Source of the DNA: Varroa destructor
Taxonomy: Eukaryota > Arthropoda > Arachnida > Mesostigmata > Varroidae
Direction of reading: 5' to 3'
Length of the DNA stretch: 64,000 bases
NCBI RefSeq assembly: GCF_002443255.2
Contig: NW_019211459.1
Location: 22,722,330-22,786,329, forward strand
Within the stretch, counting starts at the first letter, position 1. Each line of letters begins with the position of its first letter. Positions 12,765 through 26,100 of the stretch are shown one piece after another. Under the pieces are notes generated by a model. It worked only from the letters and a program-made list of their open reading frames with translations, was not told the DNA's origin and did not search any database. Both the position numbers and the translations under genes were made by a program.

Positions 12765-15700
12765 GTACTATATATAAAGTTGTCCAACGTGAGTGGTTCT
12801 CCGACTGCTTTGCCTCACTCATTGCGGTCAGTAGCGATGTTTTTGAGCACCATGAAAACGACAGACAAAACGCAGGCGTATTGTATTTCTGCGAGGAGTA
12901 TTTGTGGATATGCTAGCATCACTAGTATACCGAAGGTAATTTCATGTGGTTTACTTCAAGGTGTCAGGTCGGGCTTCAAGCTGTCGTCAGTACATAAAGC
13001 TCAAGTAAATTATAGTTCGCTATTGACCAATAATTGATCGGTCTCGGAAGTATCTGTAACGTGGCCGTACCGGCACATAAGTGGTTAGGATCAGGCCCAA
13101 AAACGCGTACTGTTAAAAATTTTTTAATTATCGCAAACGTTGCAAACAATATATTAGTTGTGCGCCCAGGTGAAGCACGGAGCTTAGCAAAAAAATATGA
13201 TACGTATAAAATAAATGGGTCACGTCATTTAACGCTGCACGGATCTTCTTTTTACCGTGCTGTACGTGCAGCGTTTTATTCTATAACACATTGGATATAT
13301 ATACAGAATAACAGGCTTTTGTGGATATATAAACAAGGTTTGTTAGGTGGTTGAAATAAGCGTAATGGAACACGGTTTTACATAATATACCAACACTCTT
13401 GCAATTGGCTTCCGTAGCTGTTATAGGCCATACCAGAGTTAGTTTACTGCATAATGGAGTTAGAGGTCTTTGTCCGTTGCTGCTATTAGGCTCTACTTTT
13501 TGAAAAGGCAGCACATGACGGACTGCGCATGCGCTGGCGTATGCCGATATGATTCTAGGATTTTTATTTCTTGTGCAGGACTTGCAGGGTATAGACTCTC
13601 CTGACCTAATAAAACCTAAGTGTGGCCTATTTAATCTTGTTCTGAGTGCGCCCTATTTTTCTGCGTGAAATGTTTGCCTATCGTCGCCTGGTATAGCCTG
13701 GCGATTTTTTTTTTCTCATTTCAGCCGTTATCCGACATCGGCAAATCAATTTCATTTGAATTCTCCGATCATTTTTATCGAAATATTATTATTACTATAT
13801 ATTGTTCCTCACCCCGGATTGTTAAACCTTAATGTACAGATAGTAATGTAGCAAGAGCAGAATATCGGTATTTGAAATTAGGTCTTATTCGGCATTGATT
13901 TTAACAATAATAGTTAGGATAACATTGTTTCGATAATTTAATCAGGCCCGTCATTAATTATGACCTGCACGTTGAGTAGGCGAACGACATAAATTGTTGA
14001 AAATGCTTAAGATTCAGGCTAAGCGGTATGCACAATCTAAGTCCCGTTCTTTCAGCATTTGTGTATTCAGATACGTTGTTACTGTCTCTTACCCAACTAA
14101 GGTAATTGTAAGGTTTCTTATGTGCAGAAAGTAGGAAAAAGAAGATGTCAAATGACTTGTATAGTGAGATGTCGAGCGTAGCTCTTCACGGATGCTTCAA
14201 TATTTGATATGGAACCTGAAAGCGTGGCGATGAAAACTGGCTCTTTTCTCGGTTAAGGAAGCCCTGTTATGATCATACAGTGACTGATGTCATAGTGTTG
14301 CAGGCTGCTGGACATATATAAGAGGAGCTTTGGGAGCTTTTCCGAAGCAGCTCAGCAAGACAAGTTTTCGAAGGCGAAGTGCAAGAGGGAAAGCGAGTTG
14401 AGGCAACTCGTAGGGTTGATTTGGCACTGGAGATGCAAGATGGGATGCATTGGGGCGGCGAGGAGGCCTGAGGCATTCGGCACTCCAACGGGGTCTCAGG
14501 TGGGGAAAGAATCGGCTGAAGCGAGACAAAGCCGCCAGAGAAAAGACTCACCATTGTATCTTGTTGGGGAAGCCGGGAAGCATTCCCGCTTGCTGAAGAT
14601 GACCACTTTCAGATTTTGCATTGATGGAGATATCGGGTAGGCCAAAAAGAAAGAAGAAACCTAACCTGCAATAGTAGACGCGAACGTAGCCATAGGCAAC
14701 AGTTGGAACATCTTTTTGGGGTAAACTCGTATGTGAATATGTATTGCGTCAGTCGAGCCTTATGTGGCTTAGGCTTAGGTCAGAACTGTTTACTGGCCTA
14801 TCAGGTCTTGTCAAGGGGATACAGAAGTGTGCAATCCAGCTATATATACCTTGTGGAAATATAGCTTGTGAAGATCTGGTCAACAACCACTACGTCACAG
14901 GTGTTTTCGTGGATTGAGCAAATTTTTCTAGGTGACGTGGTGTAACGTAAGACTGGCGTACGTGACAAATACTTGTTCTTAATAAAGTTATGCTGTTTTT
15001 CCAAGAAGAGGGAGAACACTGCTATCAGCAGAACACATATGTGGGGGTCATGAGCGCAAAAACTGCGTTCGTTTGTGCGGGGCTACTTCAGTAGCTCACT
15101 TAGTAAGCTCTCAATAATCGTTTCAATTTGGTGCCAGCCGCTCAGGTTCATAGGGTCATTCGATTTTTTCTAGAAGGCTATTTTTGACCGAAAAGTTCTA
15201 AACATCATCACTATTTTAACACGTTATGACGATGAATTTCTAGTTGTTTCTTTCCGTCCAAGCCTACGCACTTCGTTTCCTCTATCGATGACACTATTTT
15301 CTTTTCTTCAGGTTTACGAAGGAATCGTGGGCGGCGGAAAACGGTTCTACCCATATGATCCCCGTTTTCTCTACGCACGCGCTCCGTCATGTAGTTCGTC
15401 GTCGAATCGACCACTCAGAACCTAAGAGTAGAGGATCAGCTATTGTTGGCAGTACATTGAAATTGCTTCGCTTTATTGTACAGCAACAAGTGATATTTTG
15501 AAAGGAACTCTCTGTGCCCTTTCTGTTTACTAATTTTGCTGATGCAACTCGACGTTATACTCGACGCTACGCTATAGCATGTTCAAGAGGATAACTAGAA
15601 AGCTTACGTGTCAAAAATAGGATGGAATATGGGTAGCAATGACGACAACGCCATCAGCATCGCCACCAACAGCTCTAGCGGTATGAGTCTAATGAAAAAT

Positions 15701-16749
15701 ACCCGTTCGTTCCCTTTTGGCATAACTGGAGTTTGGCTAAGGCAACACTCGGGCACCGTTGAGGCAGCCTTCTTTGTACTAGAGGCAGCCTTAAGGGCTA
15801 GGAGCACTCTGCGGGGCTGCGTCTGCTACATCTTCGAAGGGAGAACATTCAGTCATCAATATTTTGTTCTTCTATTTTTTTTTCAATAGATGCGCTACCT
15901 TCACTACTACTGTTTTTTCAGTTTAGCGTCTTCCTTATCCCAACTCTGTAACTTCTGGGGTGCCCTGCTGATGTGGAGTACGGACCCACGCTGTCGAGCC
16001 ATCATTGAACCATCTTTGCATCCGACCAGCTGAACTAGCTCGCGGTGCCTTTCTTCGCAATCCTTGAAGAGGTTAAGCCGCTTATTGGCTTAGTAGCTTA
16101 TTCTTATTGCTATTAAAGGAACTTGTTTTCTTCTCTTCTCAGCAGTTTAACCGGCTTCCGCTTCAGATGGGTACTACCGAGAGAAGCCGTTATATTTTTG
16201 CGGTACATACGCCGTTAGACGGTACGTGACGCGTTCGGTCCGTAAAATTTGGTCAAAACTATCGGAATACGAACGGCGACGAGCTTATGAATGCTTCAGC
16301 AGAAGTACGTGGGGGTGGCAGGGCGCTCAAAGCCAAAGTAGAATCAGTAACAGCTGAAGGCGTAAACAAAATAGGCCACCTCTCATCATACAACAAATGT
16401 TTGTTGTGTACAGTAAGACGAAAAACGACCTGTTGTATATTATAGCAGTACGTACAGCTAAAACCTATCCTGTGTAACAAGTCTAAGTGTGCTGCTACCA
16501 TGGCCGTTACAATGTTCGAAACGCAAGTACCCAATGGCTGTCACTAGTTCAGCACTACGTTTTCTGCATTATTGAATAATTACATTCGAGAACAGAGGTG
16601 TTTTTTTAGGTAGCATGGAGTGGTATGATTTAATCTCGCGTTTTTTTCATAACATCACAGTTAATAACAATGTTTACAATAACAATAGTATATATCTTCT
16701 TCTGACCGTGACATTTTAGCAATAATTGTATTCATCATTCACCTTACAG

Positions 16750-16834
16750 GGGATTCGGTTTCGTAACATTCGCCGATCCCGCTAGCGTCGAGAAAGTCTT
16801 AGCCAATGGACCTCACGAACTCGACGGAAAAAAG
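16750..16834 (+). CDS. Rbp6: Musashi/Rbp6-like RNA-binding protein, internal exon: RRM1 RNP1 and helix 2
   Basis: This 85-bp exon encodes [20 protein letters not shown] followed by PHELDGKK. With the Arg completed at the junction, the sequence R-G-F-G-F-V-T-F is a perfect RNP1 octamer, whose aromatic residues stack on RNA bases. [10 protein letters not shown] is helix 2 and HELDGKK is the loop and strand before the end of the domain. HELDGKK matches Rbp6-type proteins, whereas vertebrate MSI1/2 have HELDSK as I recall them. The acceptor is ttcaccttacag and the donor AAG|gttagt. The left junction is phase 2 and the right phase 0, matching the neighbouring exons on both sides. No frameshift or unusual substitution is seen. 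Confidence 0.96.
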
Positions 16835-19800
16835 GTTAGTAAATTATAGCTAGCTTACCACACCGTGTACCATAGCAGCGTCCCGCGCCGTTCTTTTCAC
16901 AGAAGCATATTTACGTCCAGTTCGTATATAGCATCCTATATTATTAACTCAACTACCGGTAATCGACTAGACGGCTTGTATTAGGACATATAACTGTTAA
17001 TAATATTACGTCTATGAAAAACAATCGCGCAGCCTGTGATTCAAAAGCGTTGTGGGGCGCATGGAAAGGCGTTGCCAATTAGAAAGGGCAGATACATCCT
17101 GAAAATAGGAAAAAAAGAAAGATAAAAGTTGAAGTTTTAGTTTGAAGTTAATCTCCTTTTATTCTAGTTATTTAACTTATTATTATTGTTATTTATATAC
17201 TATAGCCGTAGTATTAGAAAGCAGTCCCCATAATAGCGCTGTAGGTAACGTGTTTGTTTGCTAAACCTCGGGCGACTTGATGGTACCGGTTCAAATCTGC
17301 CCGCAGACACAAATTGTTTCACACTGTGAGTCAGCCATCTCAAAGAATGCCTAACGATTTAAATAGCAAGCGTGAAAGACGAAAATCAATACATACAATA
17401 CATTAACTAGTCGTACGTTAAAAAAAGTAGAAGCAAAAAAAAAAACGTATACTACCTGATCGTGAGCCGGTAGCTAGTTAATTCAACAATGAGAAATACG
17501 TTTCGACTTGTCAACAAAACCTTTTCGTAGCCCGCTCAATCAGATAGCGCAAAGATAAAAAGTCGGCTTAATTGCCCATCAAGATATGTGAATGTATCAT
17601 TGCTTCAGCCCAGAATGTCCTTGAGCAACGCCTAAAAGTTTTCGAGGCCAAGTGAGAAAGCGTGGGGCTACCATAGGGGCTGGCCAGAGCTTGCTGGGGT
17701 GGGGCCATTCTGGGCAACGAATAGTTGGAGGACGCTAACGGCGTGCAGGGCCTAACAAGTAGCGCGTATGGAAGAATTAGTCTGCGTCTGGTCGAAAGAC
17801 CAGGCCCGAAGTCAGTTCCGTCATAGGCCAAGGAGTGTGTTCAATGGCGTAAGCCTACCCCATTTATACTGGTTATAACAAGACGCGCCAGATAGAAACC
17901 AGCTATGCCGGCAGGTTTCAGCTATACTACGGCGTCGCGTAGGATGCGCGATTCAACATGGCCGTAACAGTGGGCTGGGACGAAAATCGGGAACTGTTTG
18001 ACCATTTGAAACGACGAGCGTCAGCAGTCTGTCGCTGTTGTTCAGATTAGGTCAGGGCTTTAGCCGTGCCAACGGAACCAGTCAGCCAGATCAAGGCGCG
18101 GTGGTTGGCAAACCTCGCTAAAGACCTTGCAGCAGCTACAGTATATCGGGATTCGCTTAGCTTTCGCAGAGGCCGGAGTCTCACCCTGAACACGCTTTCC
18201 GCTTTTCCCCTGTACCTCCAGCCTGGAGCCTGCCACAACCTGCATACTGAAATTATACTAACCCATAAGGTAAATGCGGTTATAGTGCTTGGTCTTGCGG
18301 GAGGTGAATGGATCCGTCGACCACCTGACCGACCAGTGTTCATGCTCTCTTAGCGCCATCCGTGCATCTTTGTCCATTTTGAGGATAGACAGGCACACAA
18401 AAATAGGATATCGGTATCGGCTTTCTGCTTGCAAAGGTAGCTGCCATTCTTAAACCCTGAATGGAACTACAACCGCTCAGTTTGTGCAGAGATTGACGTA
18501 ACGTCCCAGCGAGGACTCATAGAAATAGCCGTCTAGTACTAAAAATATATTGCTTCGAGATACTCATCCGTGGGGCAATAATGAAATATCCTGAGTAACC
18601 TGCGGATGTTTGATCAGAGACGAGACAAGTAGTTAGGATAAGTATTGCTAAGTCAGTCTAGCTTTAGCGGATAACTGTGTACCGTGGTTAATAATAAAGA
18701 AAATAATAATAAAAAAAAAAACTAATCGCTCATCATTTTATATAGTGTATAGCAGGTGCATGCGGTCGTAATTGGTTTTGCTTTGATATACTATTAATCA
18801 CGTTTTTCTTAGTAACATCCACGTACTTATTATTTCTAAGTACAAAAAGATTCTAGATATGGATATTGGTCTTCCGTTAAATCTATTTAGGGCTTTGAAT
18901 GCCGCAAAGAAAGCAAGTACTCAATGTCGGACGATTGTTAAGGCTTCGTAAACATGTCAGGACATGTACATGCGTATCTGATATGCGTGAATAGTTGTGT
19001 TTGTTGAGAGATGCGGGATAGAGGAACGAATGCTCAATACAATTCCAATAGCACTGTCGCATGCGCTTAATCCGCTCGTCAGAGATCAGACGTCGTAATC
19101 ACAACCAAACAGCTGAAACTAGATAGCTCCGAGTCTACCGAAGAGCTAGAATAGCTTGGTGTTCAGCGTCCGGTTGAGAAGCCGAGTTGACCTTAAAAGA
19201 AGGCTCATTAACGCCGAAATGTCATACTTCCTGACACACCTGCACCGAGAGTTTTGCATGTTGTGGGTCCCGCTTGACCGTCGACTACCCTTCCTCTGAG
19301 TGTCGCTCTCCTTCTTTCGGTTTCTCGCGCCTTGCCCTTCATACCTTTTTCTCTCTTCATTTTTGACTTTACCATTATATGTGTCATGTATCAGCGTAGC
19401 TGGGATAGGATGAGATGGGCCACACATGTTCGCCTCTGCCATCGTGGTCAGCTAGTTCAAATAGCAGCAGGCGGACTTGTCGATTCTGGGAGAAGTCCTT
19501 CCGTCTTGCGACCCCCTGGTGCCTTATATTTGATCGAATGGTGACTGAACGAAGTACGGCGTCAGTTACCTACGATCGTCACCGCAGCCTTCATCTTCGT
19601 CGCCGCTATGCTGCTGCGTGCATATTGATCGCCTAGGCAACGTGGCATTAAATCTTTAACGTTTACTACTATTACTTCTGAAGCCGCCACTGTCGGCGGA
19701 GCCTTGCTCTACTCAAATAGTTACCTGGTATTGTGACGCGGTGACACGCACGCAGACGTCATTATCACGTTGCATCTATCGACGGTCGTGTGGCGGTGCT

Positions 19801-22800
19801 CGGCTGGCGAATACGATTAACATAAAAGCGGATAGCAGCGACAAGTGGGTGCATAACGCAATGGATGCACTGAACACTTAGGCAATCACCAGCGACGATA
19901 GGGCTGACCCGCAAACATAAACCCGGGCACAGTATAACAGCCTGGCAAATAGGCAAGCAGAAGGGCGGATAGCGCCCATTGTCAAACAGCAGAATATCAC
20001 AGTAGCGGATGAAATGAGACCATCATTTCGCGTGATCATAGGCACCGTCGCGTCCGTGAACTGTGTCATTTTGCTATCAGTTTGTTCCTTGGCGTTAGTA
20101 GCTTACAATCAACTGGATAGTGTGTTTGTCACTGGGTTTAACAGAGAGATAGCTGGGTGTCGTTTTTCGGGGCGTTGGCGTTTGTACAAGAATACAGATT
20201 GATACGAAAAGCTGAAACGAAGAGAGACTAGAATAAAAGAAAACAAAAAAAACTGAGCCAAGGTAGGAAACGAAAATTACCAGAGAAGTTATTTACTGCT
20301 GTGGCAAAATACGTTGATGAAAATCACTGGAATTAATTAAAAAAAAAAAAATTAGCAAACAACTAATTGACGTTCTATCATTATCGTATGTATACTTTTT
20401 ATTTTGTTAGTACTACAGCAATGTATTACTAATTGTGGACGAAACTCTCAACAATGGTAGAGACGTAGCAGTTGGAGGACAATATGTTAAGTCCGTTGTC
20501 CGTAAGAGTCGACGACTTCGTTCTGGGTTATTAACGCCCTTATCTCTGTTAAAGTTCCCGTTTCTGCCACACATATAACCTAGTTAGGGAGAGCGTTTGT
20601 GACCTTGAAGGTCGGTCAAAGCGAAACATCAACAAGGAAGTTGTTTGCGAAACTCCGCACCGATGAACTGCTGACTTTCAAAAGTTTTAGGAACAGTAAT
20701 AACATAAGCACACACACATTTCCATAGGGTAATACACCTTCTCACTAAGCCATTCTACCCCGTGTTCGCTTCTAAATGGGTAAGTTTGCCAGTTGTGGGA
20801 TTGCCCACCGCTACCGCCACGCCCGTTACCATCAAGCATGTCTAAGTGAGGTAAAAAAAAAACTCGACTACGTGTAAGGAAAAGTCAATTTAGTTACTCT
20901 TGGAAAGCTAGCCATATGCACTAACTCGATCTATGAACTGACGGACATGACACTGGTGTCAACAACGACACCACTGTTAGGCTACGCGACGCAATTAACC
21001 AGCATAGAATAAATTATTTATCACAAAATCAATGTAGATTAGGACTTTATACCTATATCGAGAAGGAATAATCAGTGAGGATGCCTGCAAAAGCATCAGT
21101 TGTCCTGAAAACAAGACATTGCTACTAAAAAATCAAACACAGCTAATATACACATTGGGCATAGTGTCTGAGAAAAAGTGCCATAATTAATTTGTTTATC
21201 TGTGTATGGGCAGGTTTATTCGGTCCATGATCCAGGGATGGTCCAGGAGTGGGCATCATACATACATAAATGAAAAGCAAAACCTGGATCACATGTACTT
21301 TGATTCTTTTCATGCGTTTGTTAGAGTACCTTGTTTCTGGCTGACGCAAACGTATCCAGGTGTAGGATAGACGGAATAAGGTACTACTATCTTGCGGTCT
21401 GCCGATGTCGGTGGAAAATAAATCGTAAGCTGATTCCGTTGCGGAAATGCCTTGTAGGAGTGGCGGAAGATCCTTGTCTAGGATTCTTATGTGGGTCTCC
21501 CCTGCGTATTCATTCTTAATCTTAGAAATGCGCTTCCGAAGAGCGTAGTGCACTGGTTTTACGCAGACGAGCTTAGACTATATGATCTTTAGCAGTCGTT
21601 TAAATGTAACGGAGTTATTCCGATAGTTTATCGACCCAATATCAGCACAGTAGGATAAATGCAACAGAAGGCCAATCTTGGCGCTTAAGTATACAGTTTT
21701 ATTATTTAGTTAGCATGCTTTTGTATACACTTCAAATAATGCTTTTGTTCCAAGGCTAACAATCAGACGTGATCTGAGCCCTAAGTTAAACTTGAACATT
21801 TGCATAACTGATATTGTCCGACCCTCGAACTTCTTTTTTGGAGCAATTTTCCATTGCTTTATGTTCACGCAAGTGAAACTTCATGTCACAGTGGTAGATT
21901 TTATAGTTGATGTTAGTCTGAGGTTTGAAGTTTTTTTTTTCTTAAAGAAAACATTACATCGACGCAATTAGCAAGATCAGATAAATTCATGCTAACTGTA
22001 AAATAACGTCAGCTTCTACTAAGGGCTGGTAACGTCGAAATATATCGTTGGGATTAATCCAGTTTTCATTTTACGTTACAGTAACGTACGAGGTACGTGA
22101 AACTATAGGAGCGACACTTAAATACGCGCGGTTAAATAGCTTCTTCTTGCGAGTAGTATGAATGCTCAGATGTTATTCTAAATAATAATTGTAATATTTT
22201 CACATATTCATTCAACGGCTATGTTATTTCCTTATACCACTGCATCATGTAATCTTAGTACCCCTTGGACTAACAACAAAAATATCTCCATTGTATCCAG
22301 GTGCACTTTACATTTAATTTAAACCAGGTACACACACGGGGCGTGGTAAAAAAAAAAAACGCATATCTAGAAGCAAGCGTTTGTCACACAGGTCTCTTTA
22401 CACAACACAGCCGTAAACGGATGCTGTTTGAATCACGTACGTTTCAATTTTTCATGCAAGCGGGTCAGATCTCGGAAAAAAACTGTAAAATCTCGTCGGA
22501 ACCGAAGGTCAGACATAATTATAGGGGGGTGTTCACATGGTTCGTCACCTTAACAGAGGCGCGTCTGCCTAACTATTAGCAGTAGGAACAGCAGTAACGA
22601 GGATGAAGCAATTGAAAAATCACCAATTTACGTCGGAAGTGTGCCAATAAAGAACAATGTTAAAGGTCCGAGTGCGCACAGCGTACAGCTATAGTTGACG
22701 TGCAGCTTTGGAGCCGACCAGATTTCTTCTACACGTGGTCATTATTGGTAGTCTGGCGTATGAGATTGGACCCTGTGGGTTTCAGCGCAAGTGCGTACGG

Positions 22801-23136
22801 ATAAGCGGAGACTTTTTTCGACGAAGAAGAAGCTGTGATAAGTTAGTTCAGTAAGCCTTTTTTTTTGGGAGGTATGCGCACATATGTTTTTTCGTGAGTT
22901 CGTAAAAACTTTAATAAATAGCTTTTCATAAACTTAGCGGGAAACGACAACGGTTATTTTAGTGAGTTCCCGTTGACGTTCATAGATGTCGATGACCGAG
23001 CTGTGTTAAAAAAAACCAGGCTTTCGCGATCTGAATTCAAGATGTTCCGTGTTTCGAAATTAAGCACTAAGATATGGATGACTTTATGCTAATGTTGCCT
23101 TGTTAACATTCGATTGTTTATTTTCATTGTTTTCAG
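16835..23136 (+). other. Intron (6.3 kb) of the Musashi-like gene
   Basis: The intron runs from GTTAGT at 16835 to TTGTTTTCAG ending at 23136. It is phase 0, so DGKK is followed directly by IDPK. The sequence is AT-rich and I found no further exon. A tRNA-derived-looking fragment lies at 17242-17300, and a short imperfect inverted repeat around GGTGTC...GACACC lies near 20954. Open frames such as 18047-18343 (minus), 19146-19442 (minus) and 21143-21553 (minus, 136 codons) have no recognisable domain and no clear splice-site framing, so they are not called. Confidence 0.85.
17242..17300 (+). other. tRNA-promoter-like fragment, possible SINE relic
   Basis: TAGGTAACGTG at 17242 is A-box-like and GGTTCAAATC at 17288-17297 is B-box-like. 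The intervening TTTGCTAAACCTCGGGCGAC resembles the corresponding part of the minus-strand fragment at 58584-58643 (TTTGCCCGCTAACCTTAGGG), which suggests a common dispersed family. No cloverleaf was established. Confidence 0.4.
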
Positions 23137-23178
23137 ATTGATCCGAAAATTGCCTTCCCAAAACGCGCACATCCTAAG
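23137..23178 (+). CDS. Rbp6: Musashi/Rbp6-like RNA-binding protein, 42-bp microexon closing RRM1
   Basis: This 14-codon exon, phase 0 at both ends, encodes IDPKIAFPKRAHPK, the last beta strand of RRM1 and the basic residues leading into the inter-RRM linker. Musashi proteins have I/V-D-P-K-V-A-F-P-R-R-A-(H/Q)-P-K here, and the His before PK is the Rbp6-like form. In family members the RRM2 segment (M-V-T-R-T-K-K-I-F-V-G-G) follows immediately, so the next constitutive exon is expected to begin in phase 0. The acceptor is tttgttttcag and the donor AAG|gtgagt. The exon is short, but its identity is secure because it continues exon 16750-16834 in frame. Confidence 0.95.
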
Positions 23179-26100
23179 GTGAGTTCTAATGATGAGTGAC
23201 CTGAACAACTATATAGAGCCCTTCTGCAATCATATTAGCAGTTAGGTTACTTTGACCGTACACACAGAAACGAAATAGAGAAACGAATAGCAGAAGAATC
23301 ATCACCGTTTCCTGTACATAAGAAGTCGTAACAATCACCGCACAATACAATACGATTCACCATATTATCTCTGAATCGCACCCAAATTGCTCTACCTAGA
23401 GCTTTGCAACTTCTGGCCTGAAGAAGCCTTTTTGCCGGACAACCTTTTAGTTGCAGTTTGCATTTATCGTTCTGCCGAGTTAGATTTACCTTGTCTGGTT
23501 TTTGCGAGTTTTGCGTGCACCAGAACTCAAAGACCACCTGTCTCTGTTCCTTAGCTCCTTCCATAACTTGCGATAGGCCGCTATTAGAACAGTTACTAAG
23601 TGCAGCAGCAGCATGCGAGCGGGTCCTTGCTATATCACCAAGAGGCACCACCGACGTCGGGCTGCACGGGAGAGAGGGCGGGCAAAGCAGCCGGCTACGA
23701 GAAGTGGACTGCGTTGTTGTTAGCGTTCTCATTGTTGCTGTTGTTGTTGTCTTCGTCATCATCATCGTCATTTTTGCCGTTATCGGTCTTGCTTGTAACC
23801 CCGTCTGGCCAGAGTCTTCTTGCTTAGTGGGTGGCTTGTTGTATAAAGGGATCTTAGATAAACTCCCGCTCTTGTTATTCTTGCAGTGAATGACTCTGAC
23901 TGGCTGTGTGTGCGTCTGCGCGAGTAGGTGCGTGTCGATCTCGGTCCTATTGTCTTTCGATGTGCTATTGGTGCTGTGGGCTGCTGTTGTTTGCTACGGC
24001 GGCAATATTGAGGCCTTTCGTGTATAGAGTGCATCTGAGGTGTTTGAGCAAGAGGGGCGGTGAGACCCTGACGTAAGAGGTGATGTTCGTGGGAACTACA
24101 TAGACAAGGCTACAAGGCGAGCCCCAAGCCAATCTGGGTCCAGCCGGCTAACATTTCGTTGGTTGAGCTAGAGTACGAAAACAGAGATAGATATGAGGGA
24201 AAATAACGAAAGCAACTTGTCGGATGTTCTCAGCTACTGTTGGGTCCTGGGTTCGGTGGCTGGCTTTGTGTCAGGGCGAGCTAACTGAACTCGATGCCCA
24301 CGTGGGGCTAGAGCTTGATGTAAAAAGACTAGCGGACGTCAGAACGAGGGGTTTTCGAAGATGAGCGTTAGGTTAGCGTTGATGTGCCTCTAGTCTCCTC
24401 TTACCAAAAAAGGTAAGCGCGAGGCGTATGGGAGAAAACAGCAGAAGCAGCAATGGTGCAAACTGTTGTAACGGTACCGCTAACCGATAAGGCGGACCTT
24501 CGCTCACGCGTGCGCTCGCGGAAAGAATGGCAAAGTGAGGGAAACGTAAGGATCCCGAGGTGCTCAACATTAGGTCCAAATGGCCCTTGCAGATGGTGCC
24601 ATGTCGAACCACGCAGTTTTCTCTTCAGTCGATCCGTTTCCAGCTACCATACCGTTTCCGAACCTTCACTGCCTAACGCTACGCCCAGATCACCAGGCCT
24701 CGTTACCTCTTCATCCTTGCCTATCACCTTCCGCTTCCTCTATATCTTCTAGTGGCCCTGAAGGCTCATAAGGCCTGCGCAAGCCGTGCCACCTATTTAC
24801 CGTTAGCCAGGCAGCATCGCGGTAACGGCTAGCATTGCTGCTTTACGGCTTGGTATCTGCATTAGAAGCACTCGAAAACCTTCACAGCCTATGCCGGTGT
24901 AGTAGTATCGAGCTCTTCTTGCTTTTTGGTCTCCTTTGCTTCCTTGTTCCCTTGGGTTGTCTGCTTTCCGCATTAGATGTCAGCCAACGGTGCAGATCGC
25001 AGCAGATCTTCCTCTATCAGTTCTTCCTTCTGCTGACGCACTGTTTTTGCTTTCCAGTTGGGTCAGATACCGCTACTGGTGCCAACGGGCAGTCGCCGAA
25101 AACAATGACAGTCGAGTTCGAGTAGCTTGTTACCTACGATCCAGGTTAGCAGACTACAGCAGACACAGCATAAACCTGTACGCTACGGAAGTTAACAATT
25201 TGTCCGTCCTGCTGTGTCCGAGGAATGGCAGGGGCAAACTCTTCTGCCTCTTCTGCGAGGCCTCTTCACAGCAAAAGATACTTTTTTGCGTAGCTGCTTT
25301 GTCGAAAATCACCTTCAATAGGAACTCATTTACAAGAGGCTGATGTCGCCGATTTTTGAAATTTTTTACGTTTCACCACATTTATTAGATCTATGAAGTA
25401 AGAAAACCACTATAGGAATAGTATTTGTAGCGTCACGGCTGTAGCGGTAGTGTCAGAAGGTACTAGAAAACATTGATGCGATCAGCATCAATCAATGCAT
25501 TCAAGCAATTAATGTAGTTTTCGCTATCCGATTTGCGATTACGCCGCAGAATAAGCCACTTCATGAGCGACTTTATCGTAATAACGCCGGCGCTCTTTGC
25601 CGTGCGAATTTAGTGAGCACACGAAAAGTCCTCTAAGGCGACACTCATACAGCGCATAAAGCCAAACTGGGCGAGAGATCACCGATTTCCCATATATAAC
25701 ACCGTTGCATTATAGTGCTTAGCTAGCACTTTACTAGCAGCCTATTATGTTATTTTCCCCACGCACCTGTCTCTCTCTATCTCTCTGATGTGTGCCTACG
25801 TTGCCTGATGAAAATCGGGATGTAGGGGAAATGTATCGAAGAGTTGTTAGTGTGCTGGAGGATTGTTACTGGTTCCACCAGTCCCGGCCACGCAGTCGAA
25901 GGAAAGTACGAGTCAGGCCGCCAGAGGTCCCCTACCTCATCTAATCGGAATAGATCGAGGAGCAAAGCTGAAGTAGAAACCGGTAGGGGACGTATGTCGT
26001 GTATAAATCGAGCGACGCCAACGACGAAGGCAACGGTGGTGACATCGTGTTTGATGTAATGTCATAGAAAAGGAAAAGGAAAAATGGAGACGAGGTAAGA

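Larger units (their letters stand above)
3050..16749 (+). other. Large intron (13.7 kb) of the Musashi-like gene
   Basis: The intron runs from GTGAGT at 3050 to CCTTACAG ending at 16749, and the codon split across it is restored exactly (AG|G gives Arg, directly before GFGFVTF). The interior is AT-rich with stops in every frame, and I found no additional exon. It carries microsatellites at 3661, 6942, 7191 and 7867, a 26-bp perfect palindrome at 3475, a cluster of three short palindromes at 12704-12764, and one tRNA-promoter-like fragment at 3278-3333. Open frames inside it (for example 8339-8752 and 9131-9448 plus, 14273-14554 minus) lack recognisable domains. A nested gene cannot be excluded but none is supported. 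Confidence 0.85.

Noticed and set aside
23247..23771. Minus-strand open frame of 174 codons
   Set aside because: Its N-terminus is Met/Thr-rich low complexity from GTT/CAT repeats, with no recognisable domain or splice framing.
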